From assembly GCA_018806985.1 (NCBI GenBank), contig JADANN010000354.1, positions 998,501-1,062,500 of the forward strand: DNA of 64,000 nt. Reading direction: 5' to 3'. The position numbers were made by a program, and so were the translations under genes. Position 1 is the first letter of the stretch. Every line of letters starts with the position of its first letter. Positions 1 through 13,299 of this stretch are shown piece after piece. A model generated the notes under the pieces. That model was not told the DNA's origin, did no database searches, and saw only the letters and a list, made by a program, of their open reading frames with translations. This DNA comes from Angiostrongylus vasorum (Eukaryota; Nematoda; Chromadorea; Rhabditida; Metastrongylidae).

Positions 1-197
1 ATGAAGTTCATAATGAGCTGAGATAAGTGGATTAGGGCTTCAGACGGCTATTGTTTTTACACAGCATGAATGGAAATCAACTCATATTGGTGAGTCTCTT
101 AGTGTAAAATGCAAGCGAAATACTCATCATTGGTCTGAGTCATATACTAACGCTTAGCTGTGCGATTTTCATTCATTCAGTTATCAACGCCTCTGCT

Positions 198-470
198 CTA
201 ATGGGAAAAATCGGTTTGCTTTTCTTCTATTAGATTCGCTTTTTCAAAACAAAGGTCATTTTTACGAGAAGAAGAAAGTACTTTTAGTATAAAGTCATTT
301 ACGCACTTATGAACGCACTTATGAAAGTCATGAAGCTCAATGAGTGAACCAACTTGCCTGATGAGATCAGGATTAGATACTGCGCTCGTTACTCGTCTAA
401 TGGAGACACAGTATCCGTATCCAATGAACAACAGTAGGAGGTAACAAGCAATAAAACATATAAAAAGCAA
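198..470 (-). other. Hydrophobic-start open frame, no ATG at its start
   Basis: Ninety open codons on the minus strand begin with a strongly hydrophobic stretch and continue hydrophilic (RRVTSAVSNPDLIRQVGSLI). The start codon is TTG-like, so it could only be an internal exon or chance. Nothing else is recognisable in 1-560. Confidence 0.15.
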
Positions 471-1084
471 GTGTTGAAAATGTTATCACGCCCTTATTTG
501 GGTTTTGAACAGTTCATCTAGTTAGCAACTTTGCCTTTTGGGGAAACTGTAGTAATAATTTGCCAACAACAGAGGGATGGAGGGCTTATTGTGCTGAGGC
601 GGACACGAAGCAATGACCACGTATGAATTGCAAGGCATCTCTAACCATTGAGTGTCATAAAAGAAATATGCTGAGAGCGAAATCGAGGAGGAGGACACAA
701 CGATAAGTCTTATCGTCTCTTTTTTCCTTTTGGATTAATTTCACCAACGGTGTGGCTCAAAGAACAATTAAGTGAACCTTGTAACAAAAAATCGCATGAG
801 GTCCAATTGAAAATGATTGTTCTATCCACCGTTCTTTTGTTAGGATCTGAGCGAATGGATTGTAATCAGATCCACAAATTTTGCACGTTGCTTGCATCAA
901 TTTTTAGTATTCTCAGCAGAAATATGTAAATTTTTGAAATTCCTGTTATTTGGGATAGCGCGGTGAAGGAAGCAGTCCGGCAGAAAGCAAGGTACTGGTT
1001 CGACGCCTCCCTCCCCCAACGCATTCCCTCAATCACGTGGGAAAGCCTTAGCTCGGCTATCTGCAACAAATCGACTCAACTAGC

Positions 1085-1235
1085 TTTGTACGAATCCATG
1101 AAGAAGATGAAATCTTCAAGCAGCAACCGAACGCACACCTTAAAATTTCGAAGATCTTCGTCGATGACGGATATGAGGAATTTAAGGGAAGGGACGAACT
1201 GAATGAAAGAAGTGCTGGGATCTCCATAGTAACTA
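1085..1235 (+). mobile_element. SINE family 3 tail fragment
   Basis: ATGAAATCTTCAAGCAGCAACCG and GAAGATCTTCGTCGATGACGG-like segments match the family tail. The sequence before it (960-1,085) is not shared with other copies. Confidence 0.45.
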
Positions 1236-1699
1236 TGATGACGTCGTACGTAAATAAGACAGGTGTAAATAATAAACTACTGTAATTGCCAGCGACCATT
1301 GCCATTATTATCAATGTACACCTCAAATCGGAATGGGCCTGACGGATTAAAGTACGTAGATGTCATAAGTATATATTGAGCAATTGAAACTTGAAAGATT
1401 ATTTTTGTTCAATAGTTTCTGCACACCAAAAATAAAATATTAATAAAAAGGAATATTGAAAAACAGGACTGTTGTAACTTATTGCTCTCCACGTACCTGT
1501 GGGAGAGCGTCGAATCTGCGGACGGCCTACGTCTAAAGAAAAGATGTCAGCATGTTTTTAGCGGGGAAAGTGTTTCAGACATATCTTTTCAACGCTGTAT
1601 TTCTTCTCTTTCCCGCAACTTCCACGATCTGCTTAATTAATACAGAAATTTATAAGCCAGAGATAAACAGAAGAATGAAGGAACATTTCAGTATTTATT

Positions 1700-2050
1700 T
1701 TATCCTTCACAGCGCTTCTTCACATTCACTGTGCCGTTTCCAGTACTTCTTGCAGCCGATTCATTTCCTCTCATCCATCACCCACAATGCTCTTCCATTT
1801 TCTACTTGTGGGTTCGGCTTCTGCTTGAGGATTGTCTCCTTCTTTATAAATGTCGTTGGATATTGGCAAGTCGATTCTCCCTGGAGTTTTCGGATATCCG
1901 GGCTACGCCGTTCCCACTCGGATTGCAGAGAATGGATATTCTCAGAGAAGTCTGGTGGCAATTTCCCGATCCCCAAGAGATAAGATGCTTGCTGAGCCTG
2001 AGACGGGCGACCAACACTCTGTTCGTGTTGAACAACGTCACTACCACTGC
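1700..2050 (-). mobile_element. SINE family 3 copy
   Basis: Reverse copy with the GGCTTCTGCTTGAGGATTGT and GGGCTACGCCGTTCCCACTC segments. Several long open frames overlap it on both strands and are shadows of this repeat. Confidence 0.6.
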
Positions 2051-3290
2051 GCTACTCTGCTCATGAGATATAACATTAGTTCTTATAATATGATGAGTAC
2101 TTTAAGTAAGGCGAGACTATGACGAATTGTCAAAGGCACCGTCGTCATTGAGAACATGTTCGTTGCCGGGTCCTTGCTTCTCGGCCTCTTCTTACTTATT
2201 TTTTTGTTACACTGTTTGGTTTTTTTTCACCAAGCTCTCTTTGTTGTCAATATCGGGCACGATACACTTAATTCGAATTTACGAACGTTTCGCCGTCTGA
2301 AATTTCTCATTTTTGAAGGTCTGTGAAAACATCGATTATTTCCGGAATAGAGGGAACTCCTTCGAGTACATGTAAAATTTGACGGCAAAATAAAGGTGGC
2401 TCTTTAATGTGATTTAAAAAGCGCAAATTCTTCACGATGAAGCCCGACTACTCACGAATTAAGTCCTTAGTAGCTATCAATAATAATTTTGGCTTATGAG
2501 GGAGCCCTTTCTTCATATGCTTGGGTAATTATTATATTCGAGTCGTATAGAACAAATAGACGTGAGCTCTTGTTGTGTCATTCTTCATTATGTTTCCGAA
2601 AAGTTATATAAGCATTTAGTTACTGAAAATACAAATCCTGTGTTGAAATAGAAGCATAGAAAAGTTATGGAGAGTTTTCGGTAATAAAGTGTCACGGACG
2701 TAAGCACTTAATGGAAAAGAATGCCAATGGATGAAAAGAATGGTTTGTCGACTCAAATGGTGTCATTCTCGTGTGATTCATAGCTATGAGATATCGTTAC
2801 AACTGCTGCCAATCACGAAAACATGGGGTCAAGAAAAAGGCCATTGGTGCTAAGACTGCTTTGTTTAACAACCTGGAACGTTAGCAATTGATGAAAGCTC
2901 TATGAATGAATATTTGAAAATCAGTATTATATTCTGTGGAGAAATATTCTAAACGATATAAGTAAGTGTGAAAAGGGTTGTGACAAATTACCACACTAAA
3001 ATGAACACATCAAGGCAGCAGGAAACATTTGAAGGAATAGAGCATACCAAACAAATTCATGATGTTAACGTCATATTCTGCCAACGTTATGTCGGTAAAG
3101 AAATAAGGCACCGTTCACACGACATCTTATAGCAAGTGTTGATCGATGATAACCTTTACGTAATTTGATTGAACATACTAGTATAATGATTTGATATACA
3201 GACTGCTTGCTCTTTTAAAGTCATAAGAACAAAGGTTTTTCGTTTTATCACCAGATTTTCAAACTACATTTATCGGCCTACCTTACTATA

Positions 3291-3672
3291 GCCTTAGCAC
3301 ACCGTTGCAGACCGAGACTGCTGTTCTGGAAGAAACAAAGTTGTAAGAGAGCAAACCTTCCTCGGATCCACAAGAGCTTGTTATATACCTAGTGGAAGGA
3401 CTGAGAACCTCTCCCATTGCGCCCTCGGAATTCTGAAGAAAAAGTACCTCGACTTGCCTTCGATATGTCAAGAAAGAGTTCGAGGAGGAGAGAAGTCACA
3501 GTTAAAGCAGAGCACGACCTCTATAATCTCTATGGGAGACAATTGCAAAACATGGAAACAAATGGAAGAAATGCTTGAATCTACACATGTCTAGTCTGCA
3601 GCGGCATGTGGATATATGAGTGTTTTGAAGCTGAAGAGTTCTATCATGGGATCAACCTTTACAGTGATCTGC
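3291..3672. other. Ambiguous coding-like block, both strands open
   Basis: The plus strand is open for about 100 codons from 3,291, with a possible donor at 3,500 and a following phase-compatible exon (GMWIYECFEAEEFYHGINLY) ending at CCG|GTGAGA near 3,672. The minus strand is also open over 3,286-3,471 with TTTTTCTTCAG and AG|GTATAT signals. Both cannot be right, and neither product is recognised. Confidence 0.2.
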
Positions 3673-3984
3673 CGGTGAGAGTCTTTATAGTGCTTAGCCA
3701 ATGCACGTAGAATTCGTAGATTGTCATTGAACGACGAGATATTCACGTATGTTGATTCATTTGCAAGACCAAAAAAATGGTGCTTTATAACAATTCACAC
3801 AAATATGTTTGAAAGGGGTAAAGGCCAAAGCATTTGGTGTTCTGTGCGTTCAACTCCACACGTAGCTTCGTAAAGGTGATTAAGTGCATAGTTGCTCTAT
3901 ACAGTGACATGCAGTGACCTACTAATATGTTACTTTAGTGTTTCTGTTTTCTGAGACAAGTCTGGTGCAAATTTATTCGGCTTC

Positions 3985-4080
3985 GGCTGGGTGGGGAGCT
4001 CAGTTGTCCTAGGTCGGGCAATCAAACCAACGACCAGGCTTTCACATCATGGCCGCTCTAACCGCTTCGCTATACGAGGA
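3985..4080 (-). mobile_element. tRNA-like SINE head, other type
   Basis: On the minus strand, TATAGCGAAGCGGTTAGAGC followed by GGTTTGATTGCC resembles A and B boxes of a tRNA-derived promoter. No family body is evident beside it. Confidence 0.35.
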
Positions 4081-4366
4081 CTATCTGCAGGATACATCAT
4101 ACATACCTCTGGGTGTGGTTATTGCTAAAGTTGCTGAACATGACCTGGAAGTTTATCTGTTTTGTTGTATTCCATCGTTTGAAATGCAATTCACAAATCG
4201 ATGCCGCATCTTACTCTATTTCTCCGTCGAGAAGAGGAAAGAACAAAAACGCTAGCGTGTTTCTCCAATGCCTTTATGAAATAATTCAGTTGATTTGTCA
4301 GCAAATGTTCTATTTGATATCGCTTCTATTCCAGCCAATTATATCCTTTTCACTTTTTCTATTTAC

Positions 4367-4540
4367 TTCCTACTACAGTTTTCACGACAGCGTATTATGC
4401 GAAATCAACCACAACGATGCAGAGATATTCGCAAAACTTAGACCCCCGGCAAGATAGAACCACAATTTCCCTTTCCGGGGAATCGCGCATGACACTTTGC
4501 GCCAAGCAGGACCTTGCTTTGCGTTTCTCTCAGCTAGTTT
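4367..4540 (+). repeat. Palindromic element, left-arm copy, diverged
   Basis: CCTACTACAGTTTTCACGAC, GATATTCGCAAAACTTAGAC and CGTTTCTCTCAGCTAGTTTT are shared with the other copies. Confidence 0.6.
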
Positions 4541-4639
4541 TCAATCTACCAGTACCGGTGCATTTGGTTTACTTGACGCTCTGTGTATGTTGTGACTTAG
4601 GGAATGATGAACAGTGAGAAAACACTATTTCCATAAAAA

Positions 4640-5050
4640 ATATGCTCTCTTAAAACTCTCTACTTCCCAACTCAACTCTCTCAACTTGACAAAAATCTAT
4701 GTGTTTTTGAAATTCACTGGGCAAATCATAGCTTCTTATTAGCAATGCGTGTAGCCAACCGAAAGTTTTCCTACTATCCCTAATATTTTTTAAGTATGCT
4801 GTTTTCTCAGAAATTCAAAGTTCTTGTTCTATTATTATATGACTATGTATTGTTTCTCACATGAAGGTGTAGACGTAACGGAAAAGTTTTCTATTATTTC
4901 TGACACTCTCCTAAAATCAACGGAAAGGTTTTTCTATCATGCCTAATATTTTCTTAGAATATGCTTTCTTCAGGATTTCATTGCTTAACTCTTACTTGAC
5001 AACATGACCTCTATAAGAGTCAAGCGACGGAAAAGCTTTTGAAAAATTTT
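4640..5050. repeat. Degenerate tandem repeat, unit about 160 nt
   Basis: CCAACCGAAAGTTTTCCTAC (4,756) and TCAACGGAAAGGTTTTTCTA (4,917) start similar blocks, each followed by CCTAATATTTT, then TATGCT and TTCTCAG/TTCAGGA. A weaker third unit is suggested by CAACTTGACAAAAATC near 4,683 and TACTTGACAACATGACC near 4,993. Confidence 0.5.
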
Positions 5051-5239
5051 AAGTTTAAATCAACATACATTAACCTATAATAACTTCATCGATTTCAGTA
5101 AAATCGATTTGAATCCGTAGTTCTTTGAATAGTAGATACAAATTATCATATATCATCAAAATGAAGTTCCAACTTAATTAGGCACATGACGCATTTCATT
5201 AGCATTTTTGTTTAACGCCATGTATGTCGAAGACACGGC

Positions 5240-5460
5240 GCATGTGGCGCAGTAGTTAGAGCCGCCGTGGAATGCACATGGAATCGATCCCGCGCTCGAG
5301 GTTCACCAAGCCTTCCATTCCTCCAGGGTCGGTAAACTGGTACCAGACGTGTCCTGAGAGGATAACAGCACTAGGCCAGATATGCATTCAATCAACTCTA
5401 ACGATACGTAGTAAAGTCGAATGCATGTCGCATCCCTCAGGAATTGATCAATGCTGAGAG
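5240..5460 (+). mobile_element. SINE family 2 copy
   Basis: Head ATGTGGCGCAGTAGTTAGAG and GAATCGATCCCGCG, the GGTACCAGACGTGTCCTGA block, ending CATCCCTCAGGAATTGATCA. Same layout as the copy at 55,395. Confidence 0.68.
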
Positions 5461-5464
5461 CTCT

Positions 5465-7775
5465 GTCCTTTACACTTTTATCCCCAACGCGAAACCAGTT
5501 GGACGATCGTGGTTTCGTCTAATAGGACAACAGGATGCTCTTCAATGTAACGTTTACGTTTGCACCTGCCAAGATTGCGTTGGAAGTTTCAAAACCCCCG
5601 AAGTACGTTTTCAATTCTTTCTAGTTTTAGTTTTTAACATGTCTGAATTTGAAACGGTACTGCTCAAAAACTATATTTGCGATTATTCCGATAATAGGGG
5701 AAGTCCTTTCTTTAAATCTATAGAGTTCTGAACTTTTGAAATACTCTAGTGATCGAGGGATTACGATCACTTATGGAGAAGCCAGGTACTGCCGTGAAGA
5801 TGTTAGTCTTCGAGATAGGTAGGTGGAGTGGCAGTTGCGTGTTTCTCACCAACAAAGTTTTAAGGATACACAGGCATTTCAGAAAAAAATTTTTTACATC
5901 AACAACCCAATGGCGCTATGCAAATTAGTGAATTGAACTCAAATCTATACACACTATACACCACCATCTTTATTGTTATTTTTATTGTCGTCATTATTAT
6001 TCTAAATGAATGCGAGTGAACGAACAGCGATTTCATTTAACCGGGCTTTGATTCCACGCTGTGAAATCAGCTGTCTTCCATTGCCCTTTTGCCGGATGAC
6101 GTACGTGGAACACCTGTTTTGAACGTCATATTCAGCATTATGATTATCCTGATCTTTCACTGTGACACAGGTCGGAACATCGAATTAAATCTTTCGTGGA
6201 ATTGAGGGATTTTTGAAGCATTCCCGATGCTTAATCAAGGTTGCTGCAAACATACAATTAATAATTTGTTTTAATAAAGGATAAAAAGCTATTGGTATTG
6301 ATCAATCCCTTGGAATAGAAGTAATTTAATGCATAAGTGTGCTACAGAATGATTCAGCGGTCGTCTGCCGATGCATCAAGTCAACACTCGGTGTTCCCTA
6401 AACAGGTCTGTTACAAATTTGTAGCATCTGTAATGATGGAGTGTTTGGTTCGACCAGGGTACGGGATCAAAAAATAGTTCTGTCTGTATCGTAGGGAGCC
6501 TTTCACCACTTTGCCATGTTTTACGAAAAGTCTACTGTCTTAAGGTATTCTTTGTAGTTCTGTTATGCTTAAAGAAAAAGGAAGACTTTGAAGACTTGGT
6601 GGTGTTTATGTTACTTTTACATTTTATATGTTAATTTTCGTGCCATGGTGAAAAGCGCAGCGCGGCAAAAAATAAATCGTGAGCTGTTTGATTGAAATTT
6701 AAGTGGGGTGGGTGGTATGTAACAACAACAGCTACGATCCTTCGCTCAGCCTCCAGTTCCATCTTTTTTTTGCTTTATTTACAGCTAGGATTCAATTTTT
6801 AGGAATTCTTTCACGGCTCCAAATATGGTAGAGCTGAGAAGTGTGTCAGTATGCTATAGTGAGAACTGTCTTCTCTTTTACCTTTACGTTTTAGTGGGAA
6901 CTGTCTTTTTCTTTTATTTATTTGTTCCTGTCTTCCCTTTTAGTGGTGTCGATAAGAAAGTAATTAGTAGTGCCCGATCGTAAGCAGGTGATTACTGGCG
7001 ACGTGCCCTGAGGAGTTAAGGATTTATTCTTCCAGAGTCTGCCTAATCATCCCGGACTTCCTAGAAAGGTTAAAACGCTAAATTGATATTTTGGTTGGCT
7101 ACTGTAAGTCATTTCATAAAGCAAGCACACATGAACACAAGTGCTAGAGCAGTAGATGCCCTATGTTTCGAGGATAGGAAAAACTCGTCTGTGAATTAAG
7201 GACTTTACAAGGTGTTACAAAAAATGACAAATTCTCGATAGCCAGCGAACTTTTTTGGAACATAAGATTATAGAAGAGGTGAAGCACAACCCAAAGATAC
7301 TGAGGTATGGACAAAATCCTGATCTTTAGATTTGCTTCGAACCTGTGATTATCCATTATCCATCTGAGGTTTCGAGTTTTGCATATATCTCTGCATCCTT
7401 GTGGTTATACTTCGCATCGTACCCTACCATGAAAAAAATAAGTTGCAAATAAAACTTAAATCAACGCGCGTTTCATCATTGATAAGATAACACGAGGTTA
7501 ATAAAGGAAACCTTATTGGACTAAAGTTTCTGCTACTTCGCCTTCTTCAAACCGGAGTGATTAAAGTAGAATCTCCACTGTGGGTTTTCGTGCTCGCATA
7601 GAGTCCAATCCAGTGGAGCACGGTTCAAATGGAGTAACCTCACGCGGAAGTGTTGTTTTATACAAAACTGTTGCTGACACTGATTATCCATTGATTATCG
7701 ATTGTTCCTAGCGGAAGATCCATTCCGTAGCAATCAGCACCATTATCAGTTGCAAGAGAGTGTAGCAACTCGTCC
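5465..7775. other. No recognised gene
   Basis: I see no phase-consistent exon pair and no known repeat. A plus-strand open frame at 5,444-5,731 and a minus-strand one at 7,144-7,356 are within chance length. Confidence 0.4.
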
Positions 7776-7779
7776 TGTA

Positions 7780-8100
7780 TACAATCCTCTACACTATACA
7801 AAGATAAGATAAGGTGTGCCGGACACGCAATGCGTGTGAATGACAACCGGTGGAGAAGAGCCGTTAGTGACTAGATTCCTCGGGATGTTAAACGCGCTGA
7901 AAGAAGGCCACCTTCTCGATGGTCAAAATTCTTGGCGAGAAGCTTAGAAGAAAGATATGATGCTCGACGAATCCCTAGAGCGAGCAGAACCCACTGGGCT
8001 ACTCATGCACGCGACAGGGAAAAAGTGGAAGATTTACTGGCGCCCGCTCGAGTCATTCGATGATCAACGGGACCACAGGTGATAGAGGTAAGAGGTGATA
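7780..8100 (+). mobile_element. RTE 3'-end fragment, copy D
   Basis: About 320 nt match the end of copies A and B (GGACACGCAATGCGTGTGAA, GGAAGATTTACTGGCGCCCG) and finish in a GGTGATAGAGGTAAGAGGTGATA tail. No functional frame remains. Confidence 0.75.
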
Positions 8101-8104
8101 AGTA

Positions 8105-11100
8105 ATTAGTAGCCGGTTTCGTAACATATGTGAACTACATGTTGGCATTTTTCGCATACACCTATTCCAGAATAAAAAATGAATTTTTGTGATGACTGGA
8201 AGTGAGATAGCAAGCAATTACTTCTCGAGAGAAATCACATTTACCTGCTTGACACAAAGTAGATAATATTGACTTTTTGTCAAACGCTGATAATTTTCAA
8301 GAACGGAAGAGAATAACGAGGTGGGAACTTGCCAGAGTTGTGGAATGGAGTTTACCTTATAGCTCTAGTGGTGCTCATAATTTCCCAAAATGTACTTTCC
8401 CCATTAAATTTTGTTCGAAATTCAAGATCTCAAAAAAATTAAAAAAACAACTGCAGCATCTTAAGGTCTTAAAAGCAAATGCAATAGCATCGAACATTAC
8501 TCTGAATTGTTAAAGAGATAATATCTTGCTGGACGAAGTCGTGCCTGTTCAATGGCCTCGGTACTCACAGTGCGGCGGAAACATCGCGTTCAGTGGGCTT
8601 CATAGAACTAGAAAATTTGTTCCATAGAGAAACAATAGCGCTATATTGTTTTCAAAGGCGAACCATGAGCTGTGATACACCTGTTTAAGGATGAAAACAT
8701 CAATTTATTTGTGGGCAAATAGGAGCAGTACCGAAGCCTAACAGAGACGTCCACGTTAGAGCCTAAGCTGCAACAGTCTCTATGGTGGCTGCTCATTTCA
8801 CCAACATTAGTCATTCGTCAACGACGAATAGGTTTCCAGATCTAATCCCCAACACAATGATCTGGATAAAGAATGGAAGGTACAGGAAAAAAAGTGGATA
8901 TCGCACACTGGTCATAACGTTGACACTCATGTGAGAGGAAATCCGCTAATATCAGCCTCAGGGTGTTGATGAGGTAGAATGCATAGCGCATCTCCGAAGA
9001 ACTGATCCACGTCGAACACATTAACCTTTAGCTTTATAAGATATGTAAACCTAATTTTCGTTGGACTTTGATGACAATGCGCATATGACCAAGACCGCCA
9101 TAACGGGCGTTGATTCACAGCTTTTCGGGAACAGTCATCAGAAGCACGAGGCCAAGTATATGTCGACGAACACCAACTCTATCGAATCTTGCAATATATA
9201 CTTCATGCTCTGAAGAGTGATGGTAGAGTGCCGAGCAATTTCAGTTCAATTACATTCCTTCAAGTGGCTCGAGAATGGTGGCTTACAGCATTGCCAGAAC
9301 TCAGACACCCTGGTGCTCGCTGTTTATGTGGAAATACCAAACGAATGAACCAAACGGAAGTGATTACTATAATTGCTGGAGCGTCCAGTGATAAAGGGCT
9401 GTTGAAACGGGAAAAAACGCATTAAACTAATTTCCAAATTCCTAACTAATTTTTTATTTTTAAGCTACTTTCAATTCAAGACGACAGCACTGGACATCGT
9501 GTAATGGACCTATTCCGATTCTGTTCAATAAAATTGTCCATACAGTGAAAACAAACATTGAAAATAATCGTTCAACGTAAAAAAAAACAAGTGTCTCATT
9601 CCTGTTTCGGAAATGGATCACGGTATTCGATACAGTGATAGAAGACGTAGACAATCAGAAATCGGAATCTAAATAAAGTTGGGGATTCTACGCACCCTGA
9701 ATCGATGTTACGGCTTCAAAGATAGTAATCATTCCCATTAAGCTGGGAAACAGACAAATCTCGTCCCATATGTTCGACAAGGTTCTGTAGTGGGGACTAC
9801 AAGTAATTCTAAAGAGCACGAATTTGTGGAAGAAGGCATGGACGAATCCTCCTCGAAAGTACTTCTCGGCTTTGATTCAAATCCCTATTTTTGATTTGGC
9901 TCTCGGACCGTAAGTAAAGGCTCCAACGGATTTACATAAAGTGTTCCGAGATCTCGAAGTACATGAGAGACATCGTTGTCACACCAGGCTCGTAATTTTT
10001 CTTTTCAACGTGTTTCCGCCCAGTTATAGCTTTCAGTACTTGCTACGTACCAGGAAACATTCATCGATAGCTTACTAGGTTCGTTCTCAATGTGGATACA
10101 ACGAGCTGTGTACACAAACACCATACATACGTCCACGCACGAGGCATTAGTATTCACAAAACCACATCGTGGCCTACAAGAAAGCAGAAGAAGAGCATTT
10201 ATGCCCTGAATCCACCAGCATCTTAAGGTGGCAAATGACTGCTTTAGATCCAGATGTAACCTATTTCATAGACCCGCCATCATTTGGCTCGAGTTCCATC
10301 AAACAAAGGGAATCCGTGGGTTAAAAAAAACACATTGTGATTAGTAGAGTAGAAAGTTATGAGTTGATCTAATTCCTAAGGTGATCCACAAATATAGCAC
10401 AGCGGGATTGAAAAAAATTTATTAACATGATTGAATCGTGTATGCATTTGCTCGATGTAGAGCAAATGATACTAAAGATTGCCAGCACTCAAAAAGAGAT
10501 GGAGAAAAAATGGAGAGTAAAAGGGAGGATGTAGAAATCTGCAACAGAATGTATGCACCGCTTGACAGTGAAATACTTATTTCTAGATTACAGAGACGAA
10601 GAAGAACAATGTGCAAGTATACGCTTTCTCAGGGAAGAACAGTAATTTATTCAGATCCAAGACCACTCTGCACCGAACTATACTGAGTAAACTTTCTGCA
10701 GTATACATTTCTGGAAGACCCCATTATACGTATTGTTGACAAACAACGAACGCTGTGCGTCTCATTCAATCAATTGCAGCGTCGCGAGCCACCATTGTGA
10801 GCTCTAAGAGGTTTGCTCCTTGTTTGATGCCTTATTTGAGAGCGGAACCGCTTCTCTAAGCTTCTTGCAGTCGATAGATAACTGCATGGGACGGTTGTTA
10901 ATACTGATTGTTCGTTGGTAATCGCTAGTTTGTCTCCAAAATATTCATCCTGCACAACTGTGGACAATCGACTTATTTTATTTCGGCTGTGAAGAAGGCG
11001 AAGGAGCCGAGATGTTGGTCAAATAATGTTTTATCCAGCTGGTGTTAGCTTATCAATGAAGGGATACATATTCGTTAGTGATGTCGAGTATAAAGGAAAG

Positions 11101-13075
11101 TCGGTTTTCAATATAAGGGTTAAGTCGTGCAAAAACGTTTGTTATATCTACTCAGAGGTGAGCATTTGGAAATAAAAAATATACCGAACGATTGTTCAAA
11201 AAAATCGCCTTTGTCAGCTCAACACAGGAGGCGATATAGTTTTCATAATGGCCCGCAATAATGTGCAGTGAGCACAGGGCTCTAGAGGTTTACGTTAGAT
11301 ACTTATAGAGAGCTCGTATAAATTGGGAACCTTCCTTCTGTGGATATCGCCACTCTATGCTTCCTCTGTCGGTTTCTTTTTTTTGTTTCGCCTTCATCCA
11401 CGTCCATGTTGATGCCGTCGTCCTTCTTACTTATAATAAACCTTCCTTGCTGACCGTTCTGAACATCTTTTACTGGACAAGAATTCAATATTATGACCTT
11501 TGAGCCGTGTTAGCTGAGGTCGGCTTCATCTTCGGCTCGGTCTCGACTAGCCTCTAATCGGAAATCACAGTGAAGAAACTGGAAATGTGAAAGATATTGT
11601 GAAGCTTTCATGCTTTCCATTGAAAAAGCCCAACGAATGTGAATCGGAAAGGCATGTTGAAGACGCTGATGACTTTAATGTCTAATGGACCCTGCAAAGT
11701 AATGTCTTACAACTTCTAGGTCTTCGACCACTGTCAATTTGATATGTATCTAAGAACCTTGGTTCGAACGTGCGCAAATCCTTCTTTGGCTCAGGCTTAC
11801 TGCTGAGAAGAACCTATCTTGTCAAAATCTGTAGGAAGAACAAGAAGTGACTTGCTAAACAAGTTACGCACTGGAAAGCAGGTGAAGGGCAGTTGATCGC
11901 TCAGCACGATTAGGATTTGATTCCAGGCATGAATATCAAGTTAGGCCTAGAAATTATTGCTTATATGCAAAATATACACAAATGCATTGTCTGCATCATC
12001 ACATGCTCTTTGAGAGCCGAACCACTCTGTAGAAGTTTCCTCAGCGATTTATCATCTCATCATAACAAAAAGCTGCTTCCAACGGTCGAATTTCACTGTT
12101 CCGGTAGTGGCATTTCTGTGGTTTTTCACCGGTCACGCTCTTCAGTGTGCCAAATTATTCTCTGTCGAACTATACAACGCCGCCTTAATGCTTTGCCAAC
12201 CGACCTCTACTTAACCTCAACGTCAATAATTTCCAACACATTTCCCAACCAACATATTTCCTTAGATTTCACTCTTCACGGAGGTGGTGAAAATTTTCAC
12301 TCGGTTAACGTTTCGACGTCTCCGCATTGGTCACTGCCAGGATAAATCGAATCAATACTTCAAGAAGCACATCACAAAGACAAACATCTCTGGACAATTG
12401 AATCAAATCATCGATGCACTGAAGAAGACGAAGTCGTTGAAACGCTAGCAGAATAAAAATTTCTGCGAATCTCGTACTAAATGAACAATACAAAAAATAT
12501 ACACGGTCGTTTTTTATACAGTGTCGCTGGTGTTTGCATACCATCTTTAACAGTATATCACTTCATTCTGACTGCGATCTTCGGTGTCGAATTAGGATCT
12601 CCAAACTGCGGATTTATGTCAATAGGGTCACTCGGGCAGAGAATGAGTTTGACACATATGATGAGAAGCCCAATTAGCAGTAATACTGTATCATGGCAAA
12701 GCATAGTTAGCTAATCAAAGCTATGCACTCGTCAAAAACGGAAAAAAAGATGGGCAGCTAACAGTATAATGCTTTTTCACTTCATTGAGCAAGAGTTAAT
12801 GAATGAGTAGCATTGACCGGCGACTAAAGCTAGTGGAGTTTACCGGTTCCCACCCGAGTTATTGGATAATAAACTGGACCAAGGTAATGGTTTCATGCAT
12901 AACATTTGTTGTTTTTTGAAAACAGCCCGATTTTTTGCCTTGTATTTTTTCCACTATTGATTCCACCCCCTATTGCCTTTAAGTATGCATAATGGTATCA
13001 GGTTAGTGACAACGATTAAAATCCTTCCTGTCATCTTTCTCTTATTTCTGGTCATTGAAGGACAATAATTGTTGC
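8105..13075. other. No firmly supported gene; one weak exon-like segment
   Basis: AT-rich sequence without recognised elements other than the arm-like pair near 12.3 kb. Plus-strand 9,119-9,350 is open in two frames, one behind a GCAATTTCAG acceptor, but no neighbour exon or family match was found. Frames at 10,438-10,686 and 11,917-12,345 are unrecognised. Confidence 0.35.
12300..12460. repeat. Inverted pair resembling Penelope-like arm cores
   Basis: GGTTAACGTTTCGACGTCTC at about 12,304 and GAAGACGAAGTCGTTGAAACGCTAGC-type sequence at about 12,425 are inverted relatives. They resemble, loosely, the GAAGGCGAAATCGCCGAAACGT core of the other arms. About 100 nt separate them. Confidence 0.35.
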
Positions 13076-13299
13076 CATGTCACCACAGTGGTGGTGAGAT
13101 ATTTGCAAAACTTGCACTGCACCTTAGACCGAACCACCATTACCCATTCCAGGGGCTCGCGGGTTACACGTTACACACTGCACCACTGACCTCTACCTAA
13201 GGGCTCCACCAGCAATCACCAATCAATGGGATGGATATGGGGAGCACAAATCGGCATTGGATCCAGTTAAGCTGAGGCTGTTGTCGAAATCACACTGCT

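Noticed and set aside
1552..2122. Several overlapping open frames of 90-143 codons on both strands
   Set aside because: They overlay a SINE family-3 copy that recurs elsewhere; no splice partners or domain.
9243..9350. Plus-strand segment after GCAATTTCAG reading QLHSFKW...LVLAVYVEIP, faintly like the core of an alpha carbonic anhydrase
   Set aside because: Only about 33 codons, a chance-size frame; no neighbouring exon with the FHFHWG-type zinc site was found and the stop comes too early for the family.
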